64,000 nt of DNA from Hypomesus transpacificus (lineage: Eukaryota; Chordata; Actinopteri; Osmeriformes; Osmeridae): assembly GCF_021917145.1 (NCBI RefSeq), contig NC_061073.1, forward strand, positions 3,065,673 through 3,129,672, written 5' to 3'. Within the stretch, counting starts at the first letter, position 1, and the number at the start of each line of letters is the position of its first letter. A program made the translations under genes and the position numbers. This document shows, piece by piece, positions 1-10,225 of the stretch. The notes below the pieces were generated by a model, which did no database searches, had not been told where the DNA came from, and saw only the letters and a list, made by a program, of their open reading frames with translations.

Positions 1-44
1 GTGTAAATGAACTGACTGTAATGAAACCCATGACTCCGTCTGAC

Positions 45-1202
45 CTGTGGTGCCAGGGTTGTAGATGGGTTTGTCTGTCTGGATGAAGATGTACCCTGCC
101 TGGAAGGAGGCCAGCACCACCTTCTCCAGTGTCCCGCTGGGGAAATGCGCCTGCAGGTAGACATACTGCTTCTGTCTGTCGTCCATATTGATGTGGTCCT
201 CCTCTGGGATCTAGGGTCAGGGGTCAAGGTCAGTACAGTTTGTTTTGTCTCAAACATATCAACTTGTCTGTGTGTGTTTGAGTGTGTATAACCTCTGCAT
301 TTGCGTGTGTGTTTATGTAACATTATACACACAAAATAGTTCACACGGAATGTAAACATAACATCGTTTCCTTGACAACTTACAAAGACTTCGACGAAGC
401 TCTGGAATTTGTTGTCTGAGTTTAGTTGCACAGCTTTTTCAAACAGTTTTTTGGTCTTGGTGGGATGGTTCATGACCATGACCGTGACCATGAACGGACC
501 CCCTGAGTGGTCCTGGATCTCCACAAACACGTTCTCCTTGCTGCCCACACGCAGCACGTTAGGAGCAGACAACACCTGTCTGGAGAGGAAACACACACAA
601 TACACACACACAATACACACACACACACACACTTCAATCCTTGATTCCTGTCTCTCTCCTTTCCTAGTCTCCTCTCATCATATCCTCCTCCCCTCCTCAT
701 CCCTCTCTCACTATCTCTGAGAGGGCCAGGCGTCACTGTCATATGTCACTGACTGTTCCTGGCTAAGCGTCACTGTCATAGGTCACTGACTGCTTGTCCC
801 TGGCTAAGCTCCAACTCTACTGGACAACTATTGGTAAAGTTTTTGATGTAGAAGGACAGGCTTTATACATTAAACCCAATTTTTCCATTTAAACTCAATT
901 CGAAAGCAACTAATGTACACATTTGTTGTTTTATAGACTGATTTAATGTTGTATTCATTCACAAAAAAATATATATAATTAGTTTGAACATCCTGAATTT
1001 TAAAAGTAGTGCCCATATCGGCAGAGTATTACTTTGCAGTAGTACATGTCAATCCAATGTTCAATAAGACATTACCAGCCATAATCAGAGAGGTAATCAG
1101 TGTTTGTGTTAATGTGTGTACTTACAGTGGCGCTCCGTCAGACGGTGAGGGGAAAGAGACAGCCAGGGTGGCCAGAGCCACACACACCAGTTCCACCCGC
1201 AT
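45..1202 (-). CDS. c3: Complement component C3, exons 1-3 (5' end of gene)
   Basis: Three exons read leftwards: exon 1 at 1126-1202 (start codon 1200-1202), exon 2 at 384-579 and exon 3 at 45-210, all with GT-AG borders and compatible phases. Exon 1 encodes a hydrophobic signal peptide (MRVELVCVALATLAV). Exon 2 has the opening of the first macroglobulin domain (SAPNVLRVGSKENVFVE) and exon 3 has the family hallmark GYIFIQTDKPIYNPG. The 166-nt third exon, in my recollection, has the same size as in mammalian C3. C3 is the secreted thioester protein at the centre of the complement cascade, made mainly in liver. The gene continues beyond the left edge, so thioester and anaphylatoxin regions are not visible. 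Fish often have several C3 paralogues; which one this is cannot be decided. I see no damage in these exons. Confidence 0.93.
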
Positions 1203-1275
1203 GGTTTCCTCAGGTCCTGCTGCTGTCTGCTGAGGGAGTAACTACTCACTCCACGCTGCAGGACTTATATCCTGA
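1203..1275 (-). promoter_or_regulatory. C3 core promoter and 5' UTR
   Basis: On the minus strand a TATA-like GATATAAG lies at about 1264-1271, some 65 bp upstream of the C3 start codon. This places transcription start near 1235-1242 and gives a short 5' UTR. Position is as expected for a TATA-driven acute-phase liver gene; no other factor site is claimed. Confidence 0.6.
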
Positions 1276-1996
1276 CTCCCTGTCCAGCCCAACCCTCCCC
1301 ATGTAGCCCTCCCCTCTCTCCTCCAATCCAATCCTCTTTTCCATCAAGCCCCCACCCCTCTCTCTGCCCCCCCATTTTTTTTTTTTGTATATTATATATA
1401 ACAGGTCAAAGGTTGAAGACTTCAGGGGGATTACTCTAAAGGCCACTCTGTTGGTTGACTTGATGATGGAGGTGGTTGTGTGGTTCGGGGTCAGAGGCAG
1501 AGTCTAGTAGTCAACTAGGTGAACCCGGAAATGTTGAGTACACCAAAGTTTTATTGCAGAAATGTGAAGTATGGGTCCCCAGTATACAGAAACTGTTGAG
1601 CAATTTGCATAATTAGCATTATTAGCTTTATCGTCCAATTTGACCACATATTTTGCACTGTATGGCCAATTCCTACAATATTAGAGTCTTTTTAGAGGTT
1701 TTAGAGGATGTTGAATTCAATTCTGGCACTTTCATACTTTAAAATGGTTATTAAATAACACATTTGGATACATTTAGACACATTTGTTATTAATGTTGGA
1801 CAAAAACTAAGGTTATTTTCCTGGTAAACACAATAATCTTACATTTCAGAATCATGAGTGCTCTTGTGAATGTTAAATCTGTTTATCCGAGCGTAGTGAA
1901 GCTGAATTCCCTCCTGATACTTGACTCCTGATTCAAATGTGCATTTCTGGAGGAAAAAGCATTGCGATTGCAATAAACTCCTTGGGGTTAAACTAT
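1276..1996. other. Intergenic, no gene seen
   Basis: Upstream flank of C3. A C/T-rich stretch at about 1300-1385 ends in a T run, followed by AT-rich sequence. No convincing ORF, RNA gene or repeat family was recognised. Confidence 0.5.
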
Positions 1997-2947
1997 GGAG
2001 AGAGATATGTCTCAAAAGTATTCGTAAATGCAAGTACCATGATCCACAAATGTTTCACGATTTACAAATGTGTTTTGCGATCCACAAAAACAAAATTCTA
2101 ACTCGTGATTTGTAAGTTGGCATTTACATAAATGTGCTATGATTTGTACACATAGATGTCCATTCGCAAATATATCGTTTGTAATTTCTTAAAATACTTA
2201 ACATTTCGTGCGTGCATTTCTCATGGTCTTTCATTTGTAAATCTACAATTCGCGTGTGAAGTGTTGAATCTGCATTTGTGGACACATTTCATTAGCTAGC
2301 TAGCTGGCTTACTATCTCGCTGTTAAGCGAGTAAGGTATTTGCAAGCGATTTTTACTTACTGTTGAAGGCACACCATCAGGAGTCGATCCTTGTCCAGCC
2401 ATAGCTTTAAGAATCTGAAAGCGCCCTAAAGGCGGCAAAATCCTTGAACGGGCTGGCGTACAACCATCAAGGCAGAGGACAACACTGCCACCTACCGGAT
2501 AGGATGGCACTGTCGAAAGGGGGGGGGGGGGGGGGGGGGGGGGGGAGGCTTGCATTTGTGAATCAGAAAGCCATTTGTGTGTGGATCGCAAAAGACCGAA
2601 AAGATTGTCTCAAAATTACGTCATAGGAAGAAGGATTTGCACGAGTGTATTGGGCGATCCACAAATGCAGATTCAACACTTCACACGCGAATTGTAGATT
2701 TACAAATGACAGACCATGAGAAATGCACGCACGAAATGTTAAGTATTTTAAGAAATTACAAACGATATATTTACGAATGGACATCTATGTGTACAAATCA
2801 TAGCACATTTATGTAAATGCCAACTTACAAATCACGAGTTAGAATTTTGTTTTTGTGGATCGCAAAACACATTTGTAAATCGTGAAATATTTGTGGATCA
2901 TGGTACTTGCATTTACTAATACTTTTGAGACATATCTCTCTCCATAC
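1997..2947. repeat. Palindromic MITE built from transposon A terminal repeats
   Basis: The left arm (about 1997-2290) starts TATGGAGAGAGATATG and is repeated in inverse at about 2650-2947, which ends CATATCTCTCTCCATA. The centre has the sequence found inside the TIRs of elements A1 and A2, including the antisense leader exon region (2360-2405), the CTCF-like site (about 2490-2503) and a 27-base G run (2519-2545). It looks like a non-autonomous foldback derivative that only the transposase of element A could move. Confidence 0.75.
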
Positions 2948-3190
2948 TTGCAAATGCCTCACTCGCTTAACAGCGAGATAGTAAGCCAGCTAGCTAGCTC
3001 ATGAAATGTGTCCACAAATGCAGATTCAACACTTCACACGCGAATTGTAGATTTACAAATGAAAGACCATGAGAAATGCACGCACGAAATGTTAAGTATT
3101 TTAAGAAATTACAAACGATATATTTACAAATGGACATCTATGTGTACAAATCATAGCACATTTATGTAAATGCCAACTTAACAACATCTA
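2948..3190. repeat. Fragment of the same MITE/TIR family
   Basis: Begins with the inner TIR block (CTCGCTTAACAGCGAG and the AGCTAGCTAGCT run) and continues with the outer TIR sequence as far as the CATTTATGTAAATGCC block. It is a partial copy wedged between the palindromic MITE and the left end of A1. Confidence 0.65.
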
Positions 3191-3706
3191 TGTCTCAAAA
3201 GTATTCGTAAATGCAAGTACCATGATCCACAAATGTTTCACGATTTACAAATGTGATCCACAAAAACAAAATTCTAACTCGTGATTTGTAAGTTTGCATT
3301 TACATAAATGTGCTATGATTTGTACACATAGATGTCCATTCGTAAATATATAGTTTGTAATTTCTTAAAATACTTAACATTTCGTGCGTGCATTTCTCAT
3401 GGTCTGTCATTTGTAAATCTACAATTCGCGTGTGAAGTGTTGAATCTGCATTTGTGGATCGCCCAATACACGCGTGCAAATCCTTCTTCCTATGACGTAA
3501 TTTTGAGACAATCTTTTCGGTCTTTTGCGATCCACACACAAATGGCTTTCTGATTCACAAATGCAAGCCTCCCCCCCCCCCCCCCCCCCCCTTCGACAGT
3601 GCCATCCTATCCGGTAGGTGGCAGTGTTGTCCTCTGTCTTGACGGTTGTACGCCAGCGCGTTCAAGGATTTTGCCGCCTTCAGGGCGCTTTCAGATTCTT
3701 AAAGCT

Positions 3707-3748
3707 ATGGCTGGACAAGGATCGACTCCTGATGATGTGCCTTCGACA
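3707..3748 (+). CDS. Leader exon in left TIR of A1 (candidate first exon of HECT gene)
   Basis: Forty-two bases, ATG plus 13 codons, reading [14 protein letters not shown], followed directly by a consensus donor GTAAGT. It is the inverse copy of the integrase leader exon at 13,463-13,504. Phase 0 at the donor is compatible with the acceptor just before 5173 (AACAG, then AACATGGTGGAG), which would put the leader in frame with the HECT gene. Splicing is inferred, not shown. Confidence 0.5.
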
Positions 3749-4764
3749 GTAAGTAAAAATCGCTTGAAAATGCCTTACTCGCTTAACAGGGAGATAGTAA
3801 GCCAGCTAGTTAGCTAATGAAATGTGTAACTTTGCTAAGAGAAGTGATTGTAATTGCTGGATTTGTGATAGTGATTGTAATTACATTACCTTACTACTTT
3901 GGTTCTTGTTAATTAGCTAGCTACTGTTAGCTGTACCAACATAAACAATGGAGCTAACGCTAGTTAACTAACTAGCTTTCGACAGTGAAATGATAGGCGG
4001 CATTGTTGTTCGATCAGCCAGTGAGCAAGTTACACCTGGGCTGCTACGCTGCTGTCATGGAAGCTGACAGAAGTCAACAAACGGGATGGGTATGTGCTAT
4101 GCAATATCAGTAAAAGCGATGTGCAGACTAGTCCCTGTGACTAACAGGTCCGTGTACTTTGCAGCCAACGGATTTTCGTTTACTGTAGCATTTCTTAAAG
4201 AAGATATGCAGCAGCAATGAAAGAAAGTAACATCGACCTGTACACATCTTGTATTGCTGCACACCAAATTACAGCTTACTTTGATATTTGAGTATGTAAA
4301 TACGCTCTCAAACCGTACGTGTAGCATTGCCTTCAGCAGCGTCAAACTGACATTTCTCCATTGAAAGTGGTTGGGTAGACGATAATGGGACCCCCTGGCT
4401 AACTGCTAAAATCAGGAAAGTAACATTTCTAGGCATATCCTGATTAGATTTCAAAACCAGAATGTTATAATATATGTGTGTATCTATATATATTAAAAGT
4501 ACAATGCTGTGACAACAACGTTTTTAATTTGTATTATAGAGCCAGTGTCACAATGTCATAAGTACCAGTTTAACTGTAGCTCATGTATCCTGATGGATGT
4601 ACTGAGTACTTTTCTGCCGTGGACTCTCTTCTATAGAATTTAAATTATTGTTGCACTTTGCATGCTGCTGCCCTTTAGTGAATGTTAATTTTGGTTGAAA
4701 AGATTGACCTTGGTTTAAAAGCCTGACTTCTCACCAGACATTTCCTGTTATATTCGCTTTTTAG

Positions 4765-4909
4765 GAAATTTTAAGACAACACGTTCCGGATAGACTGCTC
4801 AGCAGAGTGACACATGCACTCCAGCAAACACCACTTGATACAGACTATCTGGAATTTGTATGTAGACAGGAAATGGTTTTCCTCAACGTTATGTCACACC
4901 ATATTCCGG
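4765..4909 (+). pseudogene. Partial integrase exon 2 copied into the left arm
   Basis: The 5' ~145 bases of integrase exon 2, with its acceptor (CTTTTTAG before 4765), lie here on the plus strand and stop where the family motif MSHHIP is reached. The match to the right arm is close, with a few substitutions. The fragment has no catalytic residues and is best seen as a passenger of the left-arm expansion. Confidence 0.75.
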
Positions 4910-5175
4910 CCAGCTAGTTAGCTAATGAAATGTGTAACTTTGCTAAGAGAAGTGATTGTAATTGCTGGATTTGTGATAGTGATTGTAATTACATTACCTT
5001 ACTACTTTGGTTTTTGTTAATTAGCTAGCTACTGTTAGCTGTACCAACATAAACAACTAACTAGCTTTCGACAGTGAAATGATAGGCGGCAGTGTTCGAT
5101 ATAAGATAATGATTCCATATCTCTTTGTAACAACATTTTGAATGGGAATTTGTACCATATTTTAAATAACAGAAC

Positions 5176-8100
5176 ATGGTGGAGAACATGGCTCAGGCAT
5201 TGTTGACTGCTCTGACTAGGGCAGCCAATACCTCTCATAGCCTTCCTCCAGCTCTACACCCCGGCATCCTCCCCAACTCCCCAACTACAACTAACGGTAT
5301 CTGTCAGACCCCCACCACGCCCACCATGACTTCAAGTGTTAACCAGTCATTAAAGAGGTAAGACTGAAGATGGCAAACTTTAAGACAATATGGCCATCCA
5401 GTGGGAAACAACTACATTTCTGTTATAAATAAAAATGAGAGTTCCATTATTCTTGTAAATGCTATCTTGTTTGTCTCCTTTTGTAGGCAGTTTCCAAATA
5501 TGTTTTTATCAAAAACAAACAAAAGAGGGAAAGGACGGTTTTCCAGCTCTCCCCGGTCTGTTCCTGTTAAAAACCTTGACCTCCAAATAAATGTAATGTC
5601 AGGACCCACCAATCGGACCCCCACAGGTTCTAAGGAGCTCGAGCTAGCCCAGACAGGGCTAGGAAAACGAATGGTGTCAGTGCCAGAGGACAGCAGCCAT
5701 AAAGAGGTCTTAATTTGATTTTATATGTTGCTATGAAATAATAATGACATTTACGTAGGCCTCATTTGATATATTATTGATTTCACTGCCCCTTTGTCCA
5801 TTGCAGAGGATGCCACTTAGAACTCAACATCTTTATTGTGATTTTGATGTCTTTTTAGATAGTGTCACTGATAGAAGAGGAGTTTTTGAAACTCCGCCCC
5901 CTTGAAGGAAGGTGGATGTTTTTCAAGGCAACAGGTATTGTTCACAGAAACAAGATCTTTTTTGCACTGATGGTTAGCCCTTATGCTTACTGCTGGTGTG
6001 GTTGTTAGAGAGCAGTGTGACATTTTTTTCCACTATTGTTGTCATACTGACATCATTTTATGTTATGATTTAGGAGGCAGTGGCCAAAGGAAGCTCTCTA
6101 TCGTCCCCATGGACACAGAAGGCTACTCTGTCCGGCAGGAAAAATGTCCTCTTTTTGGTTCCTCTGCAAGAGGAGTTGGACACAGAGCCACTTCCTTACA
6201 ATGCAGCAGAATTTGCAAGGATGCCACAGGTGCCTTGCCTGACTTGCAATACAACCATGCCCCTGCAAATGTTGGCACTTCATGCCGAGAATTGCCAACC
6301 AACAACAGAGGTGAGTTGTGTGATCTGTGATTGGATGTCATGTTGATAAGATGTTTCAATGTCAATTGCAATCACAATGTCAATTGGGCACAATCCAACA
6401 GTGTTAATTGATCTTTACATTGTATTACGTATTATGTGCACTATTTAAACAATTACATTGTGTAACATGGCTCAACAACATTGCTAACAGGAGCAGAGTG
6501 GTGTGGCGGTCATAGAGGAGGAGAATGAGGAGGAGAATGATGCCATTGGCACTTCAGAGGAGCAAGGGGTAACTGTTGCCAAATTTACCTACTTGAAACA
6601 AACTATGGAAAATGGCGATTAATGTACTTTGTTATAAATCTTTATCAATTTTTTTTATAATTGTTGTCATCAGTGTTTTCTGTTGTAAGTGATGTTGAAT
6701 ATATGGTTTCCTATTTGTCAATATTGTCATCTGTACAGGTGTGCCCTATATGCCAAGAAGTATTTCCTACTTCAGTGCTCCCTCTTCATGCCAGTGTTTG
6801 TGCAGAAAGGTAAAACAACTTGTTAATTTTAATGCAGTATCACATGTGAAAGCATTTATTTTCCAGCTATAGCATAGGAAGTGTACAAACAGAAATGGCA
6901 CATAAAACAATTGTGCTTGGTGAATAAAATGTGTTTTAAAGGTTTAAGGTTGTGAAAGGATTTTATGGTAAGCAATGTATGGTAACAAAAGAGGATCCAA
7001 GCTATTCTACACAATTACTGTGGTATTGACATGTGCCATAATGTTTTGTGTTATGTCCCTTTTGTTGTAAGATCCTTCTGCAACAACACAATTGTGGAGC
7101 CTGATATGGAGGTTCCAGGCCCTTCATCTGCAGATTCCTCTGTGGCTCGATCAGCCCTTCGTTTAACAACTTCTTTAGCAACAGGTAACAAAGCAAGACT
7201 ATTGTGATATAGGGAGACACTAAAGCTTTCTTGGACCTGATCAACTGCTCATACAATCATCATGTCAGCTAAATCCTTACATGAATCCAACATTTGTATA
7301 TCCTGTTTGGAAATGAAACTGTTCATGATCAGTGTAGTATAATTACACGCATTCCATCCTTGTCTCACAAAAAGCATGGAAAACAGCAGATACCCCCCTA
7401 GAAGCCATGCGGCTGTTTCTACAAGAACTGAGGCAAGGAGGAGAACACCAGCCATCTCTACTGCTGTCACTGGATGCCAGGGATGATGATGAGGAGCGGG
7501 ACAGTGCCCTTGTTTCTTTTTACAAAGAAATGCGTCAAAAGAGCCAATGGACAGCACCTTTCAAGTGCCGCATTCTAGGTATTGTTTGATAGATGTAACA
7601 CATTAATTAAACATTCTATATGTTAAAGTGCAATCAGCATTAATACGTTTTTTTTTATGCACTGCCCATGGAAATCATGCCTATGTTGTATCAAATTTCT
7701 GTAATGACCCCATGATAGTTGTACAGTAAATCCAGCAACTTCAAATCACATATGAATTGGGACATTTCCCAAACTGTATGTGATGAGTTAGTACCATGGT
7801 CTTTAACTATATCTATTTCAGAATGACACATCTGTGTTTACATTTACTTTTATTTTAACCAGTATGTGGATGATTTTGAAGAGCAGAGTGACAAAATATG
7901 AACATTTTGTTAGAGAAGGAAGTAAAATACTTGTCTCACATAAGTGTTTTTATTGCAGGGGATGCTGCAGTTGGTGTGGGGGTTGCTAGACATACCCTGT
8001 CATCAACCATTTCCAAATTAAAACATGGGTTTAAACTGAACTTGGGTTTGTACTTTTCACTAACATTTGGCATTTAGTGCTATTCAAACATAAACTAATA

Positions 8101-9843
8101 GGCTGGAGCGAGATAGGGATACCAGTGTAAACACATTTCCTGACACTAAATTTCTCAAATGTGTTTCTTCAAACTGTCCTTATAGTACCTGTCATGTTCT
8201 TCAATTAACTTTGATTTGCTTGTGTATTTATCTGTAATGGTTCAGGAAATGCTGCAGTGACTACAATGTTTGAAGGACAAACAGACCACCTTGTGCCTGC
8301 CTTGTCCGCAGCCCTCATTGACAGTGACCTGTTCCTTATGGCTGGTAGGATGATTGGCCACTCCGCAATTCATGGCGGTCCTACTCTGTCAGGGCTTAGT
8401 CTGGCAGTGGTGGATTCCTTGAGATATGGCTCAAAGGAAACGGCCACATCATCGCTCTGCCTAGAGGACTGCTCAGATATAGACCACAGGGAAACCATCG
8501 GTCTGGTGAGTAAAGAATAACTTCTGTCACAAGATCAGCGTCATTCATGTTTCATGTCCACAAACTGATGTGTATATTAATTTTACTCTGTTGAAGTTGC
8601 TGAAGGAAGAATTGGGTGAAGAAGAGTCTTCACGAGTAACCAACCTTTGTCTGGAGTGGTATTTCCCGGTGCCAACCAAGGAGACAAACAGACTACTACT
8701 CTTCCAGCAGCTGCTTTCTCATGCTGTAATTTGTATTTCTCTGAAAAACCTTTTTTAAATATCTTAACCCATAAGCCATATTATAGTAATTCCTTGCGCT
8801 TTGCATCATTTATTAATCAAAATGAATGTAAAATTATCCAACTTGAATTTAAAAGTTAATATTTCACAGGTACTTGGCAGATCAAATGCTCAAATAAAGC
8901 AAATCAGAAAGGGGTTGAAGGACACTGGAATTTGGCCACTACTTGCCTGTCGACCAGATGTTGCTCCCCTATTGTTCCCCAGAGAGTCTGTTGTGAAACT
9001 CACCTCCCAAGTAAGTTGACAAGTAACTACACTGCTCAAAAAAATTAAGGGAACACGTAATCATCACAGTACAACACCAAGTCAATTAAACTTCAGAGAC
9101 ATCAATCTGTCCAGTTAGGAAGCATAAGCGATTGAATCAATGAAGCCTGACATTCTCCGGTGGGACCTGTGCTCACAGCCCAGCATCGTGCAGCTTGATT
9201 GGCATTCGCCAGACAACACCAGGATTGGCTGGCAGGTCCGCCATTGGCACCCTTTCTCTTCTATTTAGTCCATTGAGACCCGATGACTTCAGTGTTCCCT
9301 TAATTGTTATGAGCAATGTATATGATTACTTCTTTATAAATGTTACATGGAATAATGTTTTTCCCCACTTGTCAGATGGTCCTAGAGTCCATCACATGGC
9401 CCCCATCGAAACAAACAGATGACAGTGACAACAGTGACAGTGAAATCTCAGATGGCAAAGTCAGCCTCATCTCTGGATTTCTTCGAACCTTCGTTGAAGA
9501 GGGTACAAGTTCTAAAACATATATCTAAATATACAAATATCTAGCAGACAATCATCAAATCATGTTCATAAATATAAATACCATATGTAATAATCTTTGT
9601 TGTATTGCTTTAGCATCCCCAGACATTTTGCGGCAGCTTCTGAAGTTCTGGGTCGGTTGGGAGGTGCCATCCAATACCCTCAAGTTAGAAATTGTGAACT
9701 CATGTGGTCGTAACCACCTACCAACCTCGAGCACCTGCTATGAGCGTTTACGTATCTCTAATCACTACACCAGGTACTCCGCTCTAAAAGCGGATCTAAT
9801 TATATGTCTACAGTCTGTTGAGAGTGGGTTCGGCCTGGTGTAA
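5176..9843 (+). pseudogene. HECT/zinc-finger gene of A1 (G2E3-like), frameshifted
   Basis: Fourteen coding exons with GT-AG borders: 5176-5357, 5487-5706, 5859-5934, 6074-6310, 6491-6568, 6739-6809, 7072-7184, 7375-7578, 7959-8045, 8246-8505, 8597-8725, 8870-9010, 9376-9502 and 9614-9843, about 725 codons if undamaged. Two zinc fingers of spacing C-x2-C-x11-H-x3-C lie in the 6074-6310 and 6739-6809 exons, resembling Rad18-type ubiquitin-binding UBZ fingers. The last two exons give the C lobe of a HECT domain with the catalytic cysteine in SSTCYERL and the family ending GFGLV. A ubiquitin-ligase role is inferred from this fold. A 23-base deletion after 6136, relative to A2, shifts the frame in exon 4. 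The donor at 5707 (GTCTTA) is weak. The N lobe is divergent. Confidence 0.72.
9030..9318. mobile_element. Small TIR element in HECT intron 12
   Basis: Ends are CACTGCTCAAAAAAATTAAG and an imperfect inverse, CTTAATTGTTATGAGCAATG, bracketed by TA on both sides, suggesting a TA target duplication as in Tc1/mariner-type elements. About 0.29 kb, no coding capacity. The same insertion is present in A2, so it predates the duplication. Confidence 0.7.
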
Positions 9844-10225
9844 TAAGGTGAACAACTTAAAAAAACATTTTATTTTGCTTGTGACACTTTGAAAAGAATG
9901 CAGAATGAAGAATGGCCTTCTCTGCTGCGCTTGCGTAACACAACATAGCTAGCACATACTGAGTAAGTGATGGTCAGTTGTTCTATTTTGGAGTATTTAT
10001 TTTTTGACTAATCACCCTACGTTATACTTTTCAACACACCTCAATACAGAAAGAAATCAAGGTACTGTGGATTACATTTCTGACCAAAAAAAAAAATCAT
10101 TTGTGAGGGTTTCTGAACTTGGGTTACGTGTTCTGTTTTTGTGTTGAAAACTTGAAAGAAAAATAAATATCTGATCAACCAATTTTTTTTTTGAGGATTT
10201 CTATTTTTCACATGAAAGTAGCATC
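9844..10225. other. Space between the convergent genes of A1
   Basis: AT-rich shared 3' region of the HECT gene (+) and integrase gene (-), including AATAAATA near 10,160 on the plus strand. No further gene. Confidence 0.5.

Larger units (their letters stand above)
3191..5095 (+). repeat. Left terminal inverted repeat of A1, expanded
   Basis: Outer part is the inverse of 13,197-14,035. A block starting GCCAGCTAGTTAGC occurs twice, at about 3796-3955 and 4908-5055. Between the two lies sequence matching the inverse of about 12,297-13,250, i.e. intron 1 and the start of exon 2 of the integrase gene. A2 has only one such block, so A1's left arm has been enlarged. Confidence 0.75.

Noticed and set aside
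4097..4345. 82-codon frame repeated at 12,866 and 58,189
   Set aside because: Lies in intron 1 of the integrase gene and its left-arm copy; no domain, no splice support; identical only because the DNA is repeated.
9775..9816. A 40-base intron in the last HECT exon (CAG/GTACTC to CTACAG)
   Set aside because: Too short for a vertebrate intron, and the continuous frame matches the HECT C terminus ending GFGLV.
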